Shown here piece after piece: positions 10,041 through 19,010 of a DNA stretch of 64,000 nt (its first letter is position 1; the number at the start of each line of letters is the position of its first letter). The position numbers were made by a program, and so were the translations under genes. Source of the DNA: Fredinandcohnia quinoae (GTDB lineage Bacteria > Bacillota > Bacilli > Bacillales > Bacillaceae_L); the NCBI RefSeq assembly GCF_022427965.1, contig NZ_JAKTTI010000005.1:62001-126000 (forward strand), given 5' to 3'. A model generated the notes under the pieces. That model was given only the letters and a program-made list of their open reading frames with translations, did not search any database and was not told the origin of the DNA.

Positions 10041-10184
10041 ATCTGTCCTCTTTTCTTCCCTCTATTAATATTTTTTTATGAGTCGCTTTTTCTTTTATCG
10101 TAACATGTTATTATTAAAATGAAAATATAAGAACAAATGAATTGGATGAATTTTCTATCTTAGAATTAGGGAGCGAAGAATACG

Positions 10185-11153
10185 ATGAAAAAAATTCTAA
10201 TAATCCATACTGGAGGAACAATCGCGATGATGGAGGATATAGATGGTACTGTTCACCCAGATAATCACAATCCTCTCCATCAATCCACAAAATTGCTTTC
10301 TTCCATCGCAAATATTGAAGTGAAGGAATTATTTCATTTACCATCGCCACATATTACAAGTAAAGAGATGCAAATACTAAAAGAGAGTATCGAATCAAGT
10401 ATTATTCAAGATAAGATTGATGGCGTCGTGATTACACATGGCACTGACACACTTGAAGAAACAGCATATTTTTTAGATATAACTGTTCAATCTGATATTC
10501 CAATCGTTGTCACGGGTGCAATGCGGTCAAGTAATGAGCTTGGCGCAGATGGTCCATATAACTTAATTTCTTCTGTTAGGGTGGCTGCTTGTGATAGTGC
10601 AAAAGGCAAAGGGGTTCTAGTCGTTTTAAACGATGAAATACATACTGCGAAGAATGTTACTAAAACTCATACAAGTAATATTGCAACCTTTCAAAGTCCA
10701 CAATATGGACCAATTGGAATCGTCTCGAAAAGAGGTGTTTCATTCCACCATATACCGATTGACAGAGACACATATGGTATTAAGAAAATTAAGAAAAATG
10801 TTGTTTTATTAAAGGCGTATGCTGGTATGGATGGATCAATTATTCAAGCTGTTAAAACGATGAATATTAACGGTCTAGTGATCGAAGCTCTAGGTCAAGG
10901 AAATCTTCCTCCAACGATGGTTAGTGAACTTAAAAAGTTGATTGATAGTGGTATACCTGTTGTTTTAGTATCTCGGTGTTTTAATGGTTATGTCCAAGAT
11001 GTTTACAGCTATGATGGTGGTGGTCGACAACTAAAAGAACTTGGTGTCATATTCTCAAATGGGTTAAATGGCCAAAAAGCAAGGATTAAGCTCTTAGTAG
11101 CATTAGAAATTACAAATAATCATCAACAATTACAAGAAATGTTCTTAAGATAG
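10185..11153 (+). CDS. ansA: Cytosolic type I L-asparaginase
   Basis: Hydrolyses L-asparagine to aspartate and ammonia. Both catalytic threonine signatures are present: HTGGTIAMM near residue 8 and THGTDTLEETAYF near residue 85, plus TGAMRSSNELGADGP. There is no signal peptide, in line with a cytosolic enzyme, and the 322-residue length fits the family. It reads away from prsW and converges with ypdA. AGGGAGCG precedes the ATG. The symbol follows the enzyme name; the paralogue assignment is not resolved by sequence alone. Confidence 0.93.
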   Translation: MKKILIIHTGGTIAMMEDIDGTVHPDNHNPLHQSTKLLSSIANIEVKELFHLPSPHITSKEMQILKESIESSIIQDKIDGVVITHGTDTLEETAYFLDITVQSDIPIVVTGAMRSSNELGADGPYNLISSVRVAACDSAKGKGVLVVLNDEIHTAKNVTKTHTSNIATFQSPQYGPIGIVSKRGVSFHHIPIDRDTYGIKKIKKNVVLLKAYAGMDGSIIQAVKTMNINGLVIEALGQGNLPPTMVSELKKLIDSGIPVVLVSRCFNGYVQDVYSYDGGGRQLKELGVIFSNGLNGQKARIKLLVALEITNNHQQLQEMFLR

Positions 11154-11165
11154 ATAGTTGACAAG

Positions 11166-11210
11166 TCTAGCTTATACGTTTGAAAATACATATCATACGT
11201 ATAAGCTAGA
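11166..11210. terminator. Long inverted repeat between convergent ansA and ypdA
   Basis: A perfect 14-bp inverted repeat (TCTAGCTTATACGT and its complement) with a 17-base loop lies 12 bases past the ansA stop and 11 bases before the ypdA stop. It has no good T-tract. It most likely acts as a shared 3' hairpin or inefficient terminator. Confidence 0.6.
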
Positions 11211-11221
11211 AATTTATAGAT

Positions 11222-12187
11222 TTATTCTTTGTCCGCAAGATATTCCGCAATTAAATCTCCATGGAATCTCCCGTTCTCGATGAAAATTTCGTTTGCATTA
11301 TTACCCGCTGCAATGACACCTGCGATAAAAATACCACTTATATTGGATTCCATTGTATCTGGATTATAGGACGGTCTTCCCGATTCAGAATCAATTACTA
11401 TATTCATTTTTTGGAGGAATGATTGGTCTGGGTGATACCCAGTCATTGCAAAAACAAAATCATTTTTAATTTTCTTTTCTTCATTATTTATCGAATACCG
11501 CACACTCTCTAATGTAATGTCTATTAATTGTGCATTAAATTCCATGGTGATTGTTCCATTCCGAACATGGGCATCAAACTCAGGTAAAATCCACGGCTTA
11601 ATGCTTGGTGAATATTCTTTGCCTCGATATAATACAGTAACCCTTGCCCCCGCCTTTGTTAGTTCTAACGCTGCATCAATGCTTGAATTTTTACCACCAA
11701 TTACTATTATATCTTTATCAAAATACGGATGTGCCTCTTTAAAATAGTGAGAAACCTTAGCAAGATTTTCACCTGGTATATTCATGTAATTAGGATTGTC
11801 GTAATAACCAGTTGCAATTACCACGTATTTTGAAATATATTGAGCTTTCGTCGTATTTACTTGAAAATGTCCAGTTGCCAGTTTTTGTACTTCTTGAACC
11901 TTTTCAAATGCATTCACCTTTATTTTTTTTCGTTTTACTACCTCGCGATAATAAGCCAATGCTTGATTTCTTACTGGCTTTCGATTTTCTGTGATAAAAG
12001 CGACATCACCAATCTCGAGCTTTTCACTAGAGCTGAAAAATGTTTGATGTGTTGGGTAATTATAGATGGAATTAACAATATTCCCTTTCTCTATGATAAC
12101 CGGTTGGAAACCTTTATTTTGAAGTGCGATTGCCGCGGCCAAACCACAAGGTCCTCCACCGATAATAATGACTTCCTCAGTTTGCAT
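11222..12187 (-). CDS. ypdA: Bacillithiol disulfide reductase YpdA (Bdr)
   Basis: A FAD- and NADPH-dependent flavoprotein that reduces oxidised bacillithiol in Bacillaceae. The FAD Rossmann motif IIIGGGPCGLAAAI starts near residue 7, and a second nucleotide motif IVIGGKNSSIDAALEL lies near residue 165. ATG 12187 (321 residues) is preferred: TAGGAG lies about 11 bases upstream and the N-terminus then matches the family. The in-frame GTG at 12199 overlaps this site. A structured repeat element occupies its leader. Confidence 0.92.
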   Translation of the reverse strand: MQTEEVIIIGGGPCGLAAAIALQNKGFQPVIIEKGNIVNSIYNYPTHQTFFSSSEKLEIGDVAFITENRKPVRNQALAYYREVVKRKKIKVNAFEKVQEVQKLATGHFQVNTTKAQYISKYVVIATGYYDNPNYMNIPGENLAKVSHYFKEAHPYFDKDIIVIGGKNSSIDAALELTKAGARVTVLYRGKEYSPSIKPWILPEFDAHVRNGTITMEFNAQLIDITLESVRYSINNEEKKIKNDFVFAMTGYHPDQSFLQKMNIVIDSESGRPSYNPDTMESNISGIFIAGVIAAGNNANEIFIENGRFHGDLIAEYLADKE

Positions 12188-12207
12188 ATATTTATTCACT
12201 CCTAATT

Positions 12208-12329
12208 AGAAAAGCGCAAGCGCATGGTTTAGGCCCGACAAGCGAATGTTCTGATGCAAATAAGTCGCACTATGACTTTTCTTGCATCAGGTTATTTGAC
12301 CTCGAGGGCCTAGGCGCTGGAGCTGGACC
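12208..12329. repeat. Structured intergenic repeat of the Bacillaceae type
   Basis: About 120 bases beginning GAAAAGCGCAAGCGC and ending TAGGCGCTGGAGCTGGACC, much GC-richer than its surroundings. Nested inverted repeats are visible: AGCGC (12219-12223) with GCGCT (12314-12318), AGGCCC (12231-12236) with GGGCCT (12306-12311), CTGATGCAA (12251-12259) with TTGCATCAG (12282-12290), and AAGTC (12262-12266) with GACTT (12274-12278). The conserved ends resemble a small non-coding repeat I know from many Bacillus intergenic regions. It abuts the ypdA ribosome site. Copy number in this genome cannot be judged from one window. Confidence 0.7.
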
Positions 12330-12365
12330 TTTATGTACATAAATTTTATACTTCTTTTCTTATTA

Positions 12366-12400
12366 AAAAAATCTCCTACCTTAAAAGGATAGGAGATTTT
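12366..12400 (-). terminator. Terminator of gudB
   Basis: ATCTCCTA/TAGGAGAT stem extended by CCTT/AAGG, followed by seven T on the minus strand, 25 bases past the gudB stop. Confidence 0.85.
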
Positions 12401-12424
12401 ATTATTATATGCAAATGATATACC

Positions 12425-13705
12425 CTAAATCCAACCTCTGAAGCGAGAAGCTTCAGCCATTTTTCTAACCCCAACCATATATGCTGCAAGTCTCATGTCA
12501 ACTCGACGATTTTGTGCAGTCTCATATATATTTTCAAATGATTTCACCATTACTTTTTCAAGTCTTTCCTCGACTTCTTCCTCAGTCCAGTAATATCCTT
12601 GATTATTTTGAACCCATTCAAAATAAGAAACAGTTACACCACCGGCACTTGCTAATACATCTGGTACTAATAAAATTCCGCGTTCAGTTAGAATTTCAGT
12701 CGCTTCCAAAGTGGTTGGACCATTCGCTGCTTCTACTACAATACTCGCACGAATATTATGGGCGTTTTCTTCAGTAATCTGATTTTCGATTGCTGCGGGA
12801 ACAAGAATATCACAGTCTAACTCTAATAATTCTTTATTTGTTATTGTATTATTAAATAATTTCGTAACCGTACCAAAGCTATCACGACGGTCAAGCAAAT
12901 AATCTATATCTAACCCATTAGGGTCATATAAGCCTCCATATGCATCTGAAATACCAATTACTTTTGCACCAGCATCATGCATAAATTTAGATAAAAAGCT
13001 TCCAGCATTACCAAAACCTTGAACTACGACACGTGCACCATTGAGATCAATACCTCTCTTTTTTGCAGCCTCTCTAATTACAAGTGTAACACCTTTTGCT
13101 GTAGCAGTTTCCCTTCCATGTGATCCGCCTAGTACGAGTGGCTTTCCAGTTATAAATCCAGGTGAATTAAATTCGTCAATTCTACTATATTCATCCATCA
13201 TCCAGGCCATAATTTGTGAATTTGTAAATACATCCGGTGCTGGAATATCTTTTGTTGGCCCTACAATTTGACTAATCGCACGAACATAACCGCGACTTAA
13301 TCGTTCAAGTTCTCGGAATGACATATCTCTTGGATCACAAATAATTCCGCCTTTACCACCACCATACGGTAAATCAACAATTCCACATTTTAAACTCATC
13401 CAAATAGAAAGCGCTTTAACTTCCTTTTCTGTAACATTTGGATGGAATCTAATTCCACCTTTTGTAGGTCCAACAGCATCATTGTGTTGTGCTCGATAAC
13501 CAGTAAATATTTTAACTGAACCGTCATCCATTCTAACAGGAATCTTTACTGTCATCATTCGGATTGGCTCTTTTAGTAATTCATATACTTCTTCAGGGTA
13601 CCCTAATTTTTCTAAAGCCTTATGTATTACTGTTTGTGTAGATTTCAGGACATCCAATTTATCAATATTATTTTGTGAGTTGTCCTTATTGTTTTCGGCT
13701 ACCAT
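12425..13705 (-). CDS. gudB: NAD-specific glutamate dehydrogenase (GudB/RocG type)
   Basis: Catabolic hexameric glutamate dehydrogenase converting glutamate to 2-oxoglutarate and ammonia. It has 426 residues. The catalytic lysine segment [14 protein letters not shown], the motif [14 protein letters not shown], and the C-terminal Rossmann segment [11 protein letters not shown] are all present. There is no three-residue tandem duplication like the one that inactivates gudB in B. subtilis 168. ATG 13705 has GGGAGG seven bases upstream. It is named by synteny with ypdA and ypbH; RocG is the alternative. Confidence 0.92.
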   Translation of the reverse strand: MVAENNKDNSQNNIDKLDVLKSTQTVIHKALEKLGYPEEVYELLKEPIRMMTVKIPVRMDDGSVKIFTGYRAQHNDAVGPTKGGIRFHPNVTEKEVKALSIWMSLKCGIVDLPYGGGKGGIICDPRDMSFRELERLSRGYVRAISQIVGPTKDIPAPDVFTNSQIMAWMMDEYSRIDEFNSPGFITGKPLVLGGSHGRETATAKGVTLVIREAAKKRGIDLNGARVVVQGFGNAGSFLSKFMHDAGAKVIGISDAYGGLYDPNGLDIDYLLDRRDSFGTVTKLFNNTITNKELLELDCDILVPAAIENQITEENAHNIRASIVVEAANGPTTLEATEILTERGILLVPDVLASAGGVTVSYFEWVQNNQGYYWTEEEVEERLEKVMVKSFENIYETAQNRRVDMRLAAYMVGVRKMAEASRFRGWI

Positions 13706-13956
13706 TTGTAAACCTCCCAAGATTTTTCACTGTATTCCCAATAATAATAAAAAGGTGATACATCGAAAAAATTCCAGATACTATTATTGTCCACCTTTTC
13801 AGTCACTAGTATACACCTTCCAATTGTTTATGCAAAGATGAAAAATAAAAGAATTTGTTTTTAACATTAAATAATGAAAACGGTGCCAAAAAAATGTTTG
13901 TTTTATACAATAAATACCTATCCACTAAAGAAGAACCCCTATATAGTAGAGATCCT

Positions 13957-14547
13957 TCATCTTCGAATAAAATAATGATAGATATCTTTCATAGCATATT
14001 CTTGAAAAATAATCTTTCCATATTCATGAACCCTATGCTTTGTAATTGTAGCTGGATTTCCAAACTCGGCTAATATTGCAATTAAATTTTCAGTTATCAA
14101 TTTTGAATCCTCTTCAATCAATAGATAAAACAAATTTTCAAATGAGTATAATCTTCCTCCTAAAATGGAGAGTTCAAATAATCTCGACGAAAGCTGGATT
14201 ACATCTTCAAAAGTATGAAACTCGTAAAATATATCGTTGCTTTCATCAAGTGTAACTTGCATTTCTATATAATCATCAAGGAATTCTTCATCCTCTTCCT
14301 GTTCTGTAGAACCTTTCGTAACAATAATTACCATACCCTGTGCCTGTAATGAATACACTTCAACAGCGATAGGTCCGTCTGCTTCAAATCCAAGTTCAGA
14401 ACTTGCTTCTTCAATCATATCCCGAAATAATTGATGGACTTTAAGTGAATCCGACATAAGATCTTCTCTACTCAGGCCGCGTTCAAATAAATCATCAAAA
14501 GTTAAAAATATCTTGATTTTATTATAGTTTAAGCGCTCAAGACGCAT
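13957..14547 (-). CDS. mecB: MecA-family ClpC adaptor YpbH (MecB)
   Basis: An adaptor protein of the MecA family that delivers substrates to the ClpC-ClpP protease. The 196-residue product begins MRLERLNYNKIKIFLTFDDL, typical of the MecA N-terminal domain. It has an acidic linker (EEDEEFLDDY) and the C-terminal domain with HTFEDVIQLS. GGGAGGG precedes ATG 14547, so the longer reading from 14574 is rejected. It is shorter than MecA (about 218) and sits in the ypbH position between gudB and ypbG. Confidence 0.88.
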   Translation of the reverse strand: MRLERLNYNKIKIFLTFDDLFERGLSREDLMSDSLKVHQLFRDMIEEASSELGFEADGPIAVEVYSLQAQGMVIIVTKGSTEQEEDEEFLDDYIEMQVTLDESNDIFYEFHTFEDVIQLSSRLFELSILGGRLYSFENLFYLLIEEDSKLITENLIAILAEFGNPATITKHRVHEYGKIIFQEYAMKDIYHYFIRR

Positions 14548-14660
14548 TAGGAACCCTCCCTCACCGTCACACATTGCATCCTTACTGTAGTTTATGAAAA
14601 TTCAACGATATTGTTCTTAGATTTATTGATACATTCCTTTATATAGGCATTGTATATTGC

Positions 14661-15464
14661 TTAATGATGTAATATATCATTTTGAGATGGTCTAATCGTT
14701 ATTAAATGTGTTTCAGGTTGAACACCTAGTCGCAAAGGCAGTCTTGATGTGCCATACCCGTTGCTGATGAGCATTGTTGTCTGTCCAAACTTTTCAATGC
14801 CACCTTTTTTATACATCCCTAAATTAAACAATCTTATTTGTCCACCATGTGTATGACCTGAAAGGATGAAAGATATTTGATGCTCAGGTTGAATAATTCT
14901 CTTTATTGCTGGATTATGACATATTAATATCCTAAATATGTTCTGTTCACTTGAATCGGATAGTGCAACATTTAAATTGCTCCTCCCGTATTTCAAATCA
15001 TCTATACCGAGTAGCGCAAACTTTTCACCTTCTGCGGATTCAAATAATGCTGCTGTATTATCTAATATCTTAATTCCATGCTCCAGCATTAGTGAATCCA
15101 ACATGTGATAATCTACCTCATAATCATTATTACCCCAAACAAAATAAGTTGGTGCAATCTTTTTTAATTGTAGAAGATTATCCTTAACCCGTTCAAATGG
15201 AACCCCTTTTTCTGTCAGGTCCCCTCCAATTACTACGATATCTGTCTTCCCTTTTACTTCTTGTACAATTTTTTCAGAAATCTTCCTTCTATGTATATCC
15301 GAGATAAAAAAAATCGATACTTCTTCAAAGCTTTTAGGAAAAGTATCAAACGATAAAGTATGTTTGCATACGTTATTTTGGTTTGCCATTCTCCACATAT
15401 AATAAAGCAATGAACAGCCAATTAAAAATAATAAAATAAAAATGAATATAAAAAAGAGTATCAT
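14661..15464 (-). CDS. ypbG: Membrane-anchored metallophosphoesterase (YpbG-like)
   Basis: A calcineurin-like phosphoesterase of 267 residues with one N-terminal membrane segment (about 3-24). The metal-binding motifs are in order: DIHR (near 55), GGDLTEKG (near 80), GNND (near 111), CHNPA and GHTHGGQ (near 204). The enzyme is of the class that includes UDP-diacylglucosamine hydrolase relatives; the substrate is unknown. The gene is 9 bases downstream of the membrane protein at 15474-15869, so the two are probably cotranscribed. Confidence 0.85.
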   Translation of the reverse strand: MILFFIFIFILLFLIGCSLLYYMWRMANQNNVCKHTLSFDTFPKSFEEVSIFFISDIHRRKISEKIVQEVKGKTDIVVIGGDLTEKGVPFERVKDNLLQLKKIAPTYFVWGNNDYEVDYHMLDSLMLEHGIKILDNTAALFESAEGEKFALLGIDDLKYGRSNLNVALSDSSEQNIFRILICHNPAIKRIIQPEHQISFILSGHTHGGQIRLFNLGMYKKGGIEKFGQTTMLISNGYGTSRLPLRLGVQPETHLITIRPSQNDILHH

Positions 15465-15473
15465 CTGTTCCCC

Positions 15474-15869
15474 CTACCCATCAATTCCAAATACAGTATC
15501 CTTTTTAAAATCTACTGATATGATACCATATATCAATGAAAAAACTAAAAGTAAAAATGTTTGCAACCATCCTAAAATAAATAAAAAAAGATAACTTATC
15601 AATACACTATAACACATTAATAATTGTGGAATTGAAACATTAAAACCCTTAAATAATTTATAAGTCCCCTCAATTATACCTTTGATTAAAATGGAGTTAG
15701 TAAGAAATCCAATCAAAAAGCAGATCATTACGATAAAAAAGAAGAATGGATTTACAATAAATTGAATAAATAAAGAGGAAAGTTTAAATGAGTGATCAAT
15801 TGGAACAAATAAAATAAATAAATAACCTGAAATAAAGCCGATGATTCCATTAATTAATTTCCACACCAC
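15474..15869 (-). CDS. Unrecognised polytopic membrane protein
   Basis: 131 residues with about four hydrophobic segments, few charged residues and no motif that I recognise. GTG start (15869) with GAGGAGG five bases upstream argues that it is translated. It precedes the metallophosphoesterase by 9 bases and reads divergently from cotJABC. A 7-bp palindrome TTTGTAT-TTC-ATACAAA at 15905-15921 lies upstream of its start and could be an operator. I cannot assign a function. Confidence 0.7.
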   Translation of the reverse strand: MVWKLINGIIGFISGYLFILFVPIDHSFKLSSLFIQFIVNPFFFFIVMICFLIGFLTNSILIKGIIEGTYKLFKGFNVSIPQLLMCYSVLISYLFLFILGWLQTFLLLVFSLIYGIISVDFKKDTVFGIDG

Positions 15870-15966
15870 ATTATCCTCCTCCCCTTAACAAAATATGAAA
15901 AAAGTTTGTATTTCATACAAAGTAAATGGATGGTACCATACATATTCTTAGTATAGTAGAAACATT

Positions 15967-15996
15967 GTCATTTTTTTGATGTATACACCATAAATT
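15967..15996 (+). promoter_or_regulatory. SigE-type promoter of cotJABC
   Basis: GTCATTTT, 14 bases, CATAAATT. This closely matches the SigE consensus (GKCATATT, 13-15, CATACAHT). It lies about 46 bases before the cotJA start, and the B. subtilis cotJ operon is known to depend on SigE. Confidence 0.75.
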
Positions 15997-16041
15997 AGAA
16001 TGACATCAATTTGTTATCAGACATCTAAGGGAGGTTTCAAA

Positions 16042-16272
16042 ATGTTTACACTTAGAAAACAATGGTATCCATTTGTAGGACCATTTGATCCATGTAAGCC
16101 GATTACGTGCAAATCATACTCTACCCCACCTCAACTATATATAAACTTCCAACCCCCAAATCTACCTCAATTTTCCCCAAAAGAAGCACTATGTAAAGGT
16201 ACGCTTTGGCCAATTTTTTACGATCCGTGGTATAACCCGTATGAAAAAGCTAAGAGGGAGGAGAAATTATGA
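16042..16272 (+). CDS. cotJA: Spore coat associated protein CotJA
   Basis: A small coat protein (76 residues), proline- and tyrosine-rich, with segments WYPFVGPFDPC and LWPIFYDPW typical of CotJA. ATG 16042 has GGGAGG about 7 bases upstream; the upstream in-frame ATG at 16000 is rejected. The gene overlaps cotJB by four bases (ATGA), which implies translational coupling. It is expressed in the mother cell and its product is incorporated into the inner coat. Confidence 0.92.
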   Translation: MFTLRKQWYPFVGPFDPCKPITCKSYSTPPQLYINFQPPNLPQFSPKEALCKGTLWPIFYDPWYNPYEKAKREEKL

Positions 16273-16529
16273 AGCAATTGCCTCCTGAATATTACACGTT
16301 ATTAGAGGAACTTCAGGCTGTTGATTTTGTACTTGTCGAGCTTACCTTATACTTAGACACCCATCCAAATGATTATGAGGCCATACAACAATTTAATCAC
16401 TGTTCACAGCAGCGAAGGAAACTTGCAAAAGTATTCGAATCCAAATTCGGTCCATTGCTTCAATTTGGTCATAGTTATTCTAATTATCCTTGGGATTGGA
16501 AGGATGTACCTTGGCCATGGCAAGTTTAA
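16269..16529 (+). CDS. cotJB: Spore coat protein CotJB
   Basis: An 86-residue protein with the conserved helical region LEELQAVDFVLVELTLYLDTHP and a Trp-rich end (YPWDWKDVPWPWQV) characteristic of CotJB. Its start codon overlaps the cotJA stop, and AGGGAGGAG lies just upstream. CotJA, CotJB and CotJC form a coat complex in B. subtilis. Confidence 0.93.
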   Translation: MKQLPPEYYTLLEELQAVDFVLVELTLYLDTHPNDYEAIQQFNHCSQQRRKLAKVFESKFGPLLQFGHSYSNYPWDWKDVPWPWQV

Positions 16530-16574
16530 TTGTAGAAATCAAAAAATAGATTAGCAGAGGAGGAAGCTTCAAAA

Positions 16575-17144
16575 ATGTGGATATACGAAAAAAAACTACA
16601 ATATCCCGTTAAAGTAAGTACATGTAACCCAACTTTAGCAAAGTACTTGCTGGAACAATATGGGGGAGCAGATGGTGAACTTGCAGCAGCTTTGCGTTAT
16701 TTGAATCAAAGATATACGATACCTAACAAGGTAATCGGGCTATTAAATGATATCGGGACGGAAGAATTAGCCCATCTGGAAATGATTGCAACAATGGTAT
16801 ATAAGTTAGTAAAAGACGCTACCCCAGAGCAAATAAAAGCAGCTGGCCTTGCACCACATTATGTTGATCATGACTCTGATTTATTTTTTCACAATGCGGC
16901 AGGTGCCCCTTTTACTGCTACATATTTCCAGGCCAAAGGCGATCCGATTGCAAATTTATACGAGGATATCGCTGCTGAAGAGAAGGCGCGCGCGACATAC
17001 CAATGGATCATTAATATGAGTGATGACCCAGATTTGAATGATGGCTTACGTTTTCTACGAGAACGTGAGATCATACATTCAATGAGGTTCAGAGAAGCGG
17101 TTGAAATTCTGAAAGAAGAAAGAGACAAAAAGAAGTTCTTTTAA
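16575..17144 (+). CDS. cotJC: Manganese-catalase-like spore coat protein CotJC
   Basis: A ferritin-like dimanganese catalase family protein of 189 residues, located in the spore coat. The metal-ligand helices are visible: GELAAALRYLNQRY (near 36), GTEELAHLEMIATM (near 66), AAEEKARATYQW (near 137) and EREIIHSMRFREAV (near 167), supplying the Glu/His ligands. It is the last gene of the cotJ operon, preceded by AGAGGAGG. The shared hairpin with ypbF follows. Confidence 0.94.
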   Translation: MWIYEKKLQYPVKVSTCNPTLAKYLLEQYGGADGELAAALRYLNQRYTIPNKVIGLLNDIGTEELAHLEMIATMVYKLVKDATPEQIKAAGLAPHYVDHDSDLFFHNAAGAPFTATYFQAKGDPIANLYEDIAAEEKARATYQWIINMSDDPDLNDGLRFLREREIIHSMRFREAVEILKEERDKKKFF

Positions 17145-17152
17145 TAATATAT

Positions 17153-17181
17153 AAATAGCTGAACGGGATGTTCAGCTATTT
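17153..17181. terminator. Bidirectional terminator between cotJC and ypbF
   Basis: A perfect 12-bp stem AAATAGCTGAAC with its complement and a 5-base loop. It overlaps the last codon and stop of ypbF. Confidence 0.75.
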
Positions 17182-17643
17182 GCTTTCATGGTACAGATTG
17201 ACATCAAATTCACGCTTCATCATTTCAAACACAAACTCGCGTTCCTTCCATTGATCAGGCTGCTTCCAAAGATCTTTACTTTTATCAATAATTTCACATC
17301 GAATTGCATGGTATTTATCCTCTGCCTCGTCCTTCTTCTTATCTACAAATCGAATCCCACCATAAAGCCCCCCTATTAGTATAACTACAAAAAAGTGAAA
17401 ACCATTATTCAGAAAAATACTAACAATATTACCAGCAGAGTGACTATTTGGTTTGATAATAGCAACCATTATATAGATAAGAAAACAAGTGAGTAAAAAT
17501 AGAGTCAATAATTTCAAGTTAGTTGATCTTCTTTTTAGCATTTCGTATTTCCTTTTTCGTTTAAGTGAGTGTTGAAGCATATGTTTAGTCACTTCATCCG
17601 TACAATCATTAAGATCCTTAATTTGTTTCTCGATACGACCCAC
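17176..17643 (-). CDS. ypbF: YpbF-type membrane protein (DUF2663)
   Basis: 155 residues with a charged N-terminal helix, two membrane segments (about 46-64 and 82-101) and a charged C-terminal helical region. Size, topology and position between cotJ and ypbE match the B. subtilis YpbF family (DUF2663) of unknown function. The hydrophilic ends suggest a membrane-anchored coiled-coil-like protein. Confidence 0.75.
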   Translation of the reverse strand: MGRIEKQIKDLNDCTDEVTKHMLQHSLKRKRKYEMLKRRSTNLKLLTLFLLTCFLIYIMVAIIKPNSHSAGNIVSIFLNNGFHFFVVILIGGLYGGIRFVDKKKDEAEDKYHAIRCEIIDKSKDLWKQPDQWKEREFVFEMMKREFDVNLYHESK

Positions 17644-17715
17644 CCCTCTTCATAAAAGTTGTGTACTACTATTATTTAAAGTATGAGCCCGTCCATTTTT
17701 ATATGTCACTCAAAC

Positions 17716-17742
17716 GAAAAATCGAGAGTTAGCCTCTCGATT
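17716..17742 (-). terminator. Terminator of ypbE
   Basis: AATCGAGAG/CTCTCGATT stem with five-base loop and following T-run on the minus strand, starting three bases past the ypbE stop. Confidence 0.8.
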
Positions 17743-17744
17743 AC

Positions 17745-18395
17745 TTAATTTCCACTTGAAATTTTTATCGGTATTCTCAATACCTGTCCTTCGTAAATTG
17801 TATCCCCATTAATATCATTCCACTGTTTAAGCAACTCTTCTCCATCCCTACTATTATAGTATTTCTTCGAAACTCTAAATAAGGTTTCATTTGCTTTTAC
17901 TTTATGGTATTTTATTTCATATTCAACTTTTCGTTTTTCTTTTTTTGATTCTGGAGGAGTGCTTTTGGATACATCTACCTTTGGTTTCATTTGATTTTGA
18001 TCAAGCAAATCTTCATCAAGCTGTTTATTTATATTTTCAACAGATGATTTCTCTATATCTTCGTCTTTTTTTACTCCATCGACCGGGACTACCTTTTCTT
18101 CATTTTTAGTATCCTCATCATATTGAAGGAGATCATTATTTTTTTCATAATCAAAACTCTCAAATGGTGAATTATCTTTAGGGATTGAGCTTTTCACCGT
18201 TTTATCATCATTCATATAAAAAAAGCTTAAAATAGCTATTGGCAATAATACAAAAAATAGTGCCAACAATCGTATAATCGGGTATTTGATTCGAAATTTT
18301 GTCTTTTTCTTGATATCCTTATGCACTTCACTTCTCGGTGGTAAGGATGTACGTTTTTCATGTATTTCTTCTTCTGTATGGTCCTGTTGTTCCAA
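17745..18395 (-). CDS. ypbE: Membrane-anchored LysM protein YpbE
   Basis: 216 residues: a cytosolic Arg/Lys-rich N-terminus, one membrane span (about 40-60), a long acidic and lysine-rich extracellular linker, and a C-terminal LysM domain (about 165-212, HKVKANETLFRVSKKYY...GQVLRIP) that should bind peptidoglycan. The arrangement matches YpbE of B. subtilis. It lies between ypbF and ypbD, 30 bases after ypbD. Confidence 0.85.
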   Translation of the reverse strand: MEQQDHTEEEIHEKRTSLPPRSEVHKDIKKKTKFRIKYPIIRLLALFFVLLPIAILSFFYMNDDKTVKSSIPKDNSPFESFDYEKNNDLLQYDEDTKNEEKVVPVDGVKKDEDIEKSSVENINKQLDEDLLDQNQMKPKVDVSKSTPPESKKEKRKVEYEIKYHKVKANETLFRVSKKYYNSRDGEELLKQWNDINGDTIYEGQVLRIPIKISSGN

Positions 18396-18425
18396 AGTAA
18401 AGTCACCTCGTCCTTATGAATTTCT

Positions 18426-19010
18426 TCACCGGTTCTCCATCCTAATTTTTACAGCAAAAACAAAATCAATCATAAAATGTGCAAAAACAGTTATCGCCAA
18501 ATTACCTGTAACCTCATAAATATATCCTAATAAAAAGCTTAAAAGAACTACCGAAATCAATAACACCCATTTATATAAATAACGTATATGTAGAAGTGCA
18601 AAAATGATACTAGCAATCATAATTCCGAAATGGGTCTGAATGACACCTCTAAATAATATCTCTTCGGCAAGAGCAATTAATAAACATAATCCAAAAATAT
18701 GAGCGATCCCTCTATTTTGAAAAATACGTTCGTTAATTCCACCATCATCATACATTGATTTAGGAAGGTACTTCATTAACATAAAATCAATCATAATTAC
18801 AATCACAGCTGTACTTCCGCCGACCAAAATAATATTAATATCCTTAAGGTCCCAGAGATTTAGAAACGAATCGATATTGTCAAATAGCAAATATCCTATT
18901 ATAAGCGAGACAATCAATACCACTATTTGAGTAAGATATAAATGAAATAATACTTGCTTATCGGTTAATTCTTTTATAATGTCAGCTTGACGCTTCCCCA
19001 TATCTTTCAC
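18426..19010 (-). CDS. ypbD: CPBP-family intramembrane metalloprotease YpbD
   Basis: 194 residues with several membrane segments and the CPBP (CAAX/bacteriocin-processing) motifs: EEILFRG (EExxxR) near 117, FALLHIRYL near 140 and HFMIDFVFA near the end. Substrate unknown. Its GTG start at 19010 overlaps the recS stop by four bases, suggesting coupling; an ATG at 19001 is the alternative start. Confidence 0.87.
   Translation of the reverse strand: MKDMGKRQADIIKELTDKQVLFHLYLTQIVVLIVSLIIGYLLFDNIDSFLNLWDLKDINIILVGGSTAVIVIMIDFMLMKYLPKSMYDDGGINERIFQNRGIAHIFGLCLLIALAEEILFRGVIQTHFGIMIASIIFALLHIRYLYKWVLLISVVLLSFLLGYIYEVTGNLAITVFAHFMIDFVFAVKIRMENR

Noticed and set aside
11840-12205. 121-codon open frame on the plus strand
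   Set aside because: Lies fully antisense to ypdA, has no ribosome site and reads as Cys/Phe/Ile-rich shadow translation.
13706-13956. Possible small gene between gudB and mecB
   Set aside because: AT-rich, only a weak AAAAGGTG/CACCTTTT inverted repeat; the plus-strand frame at 13855-14073 runs antisense into mecB.
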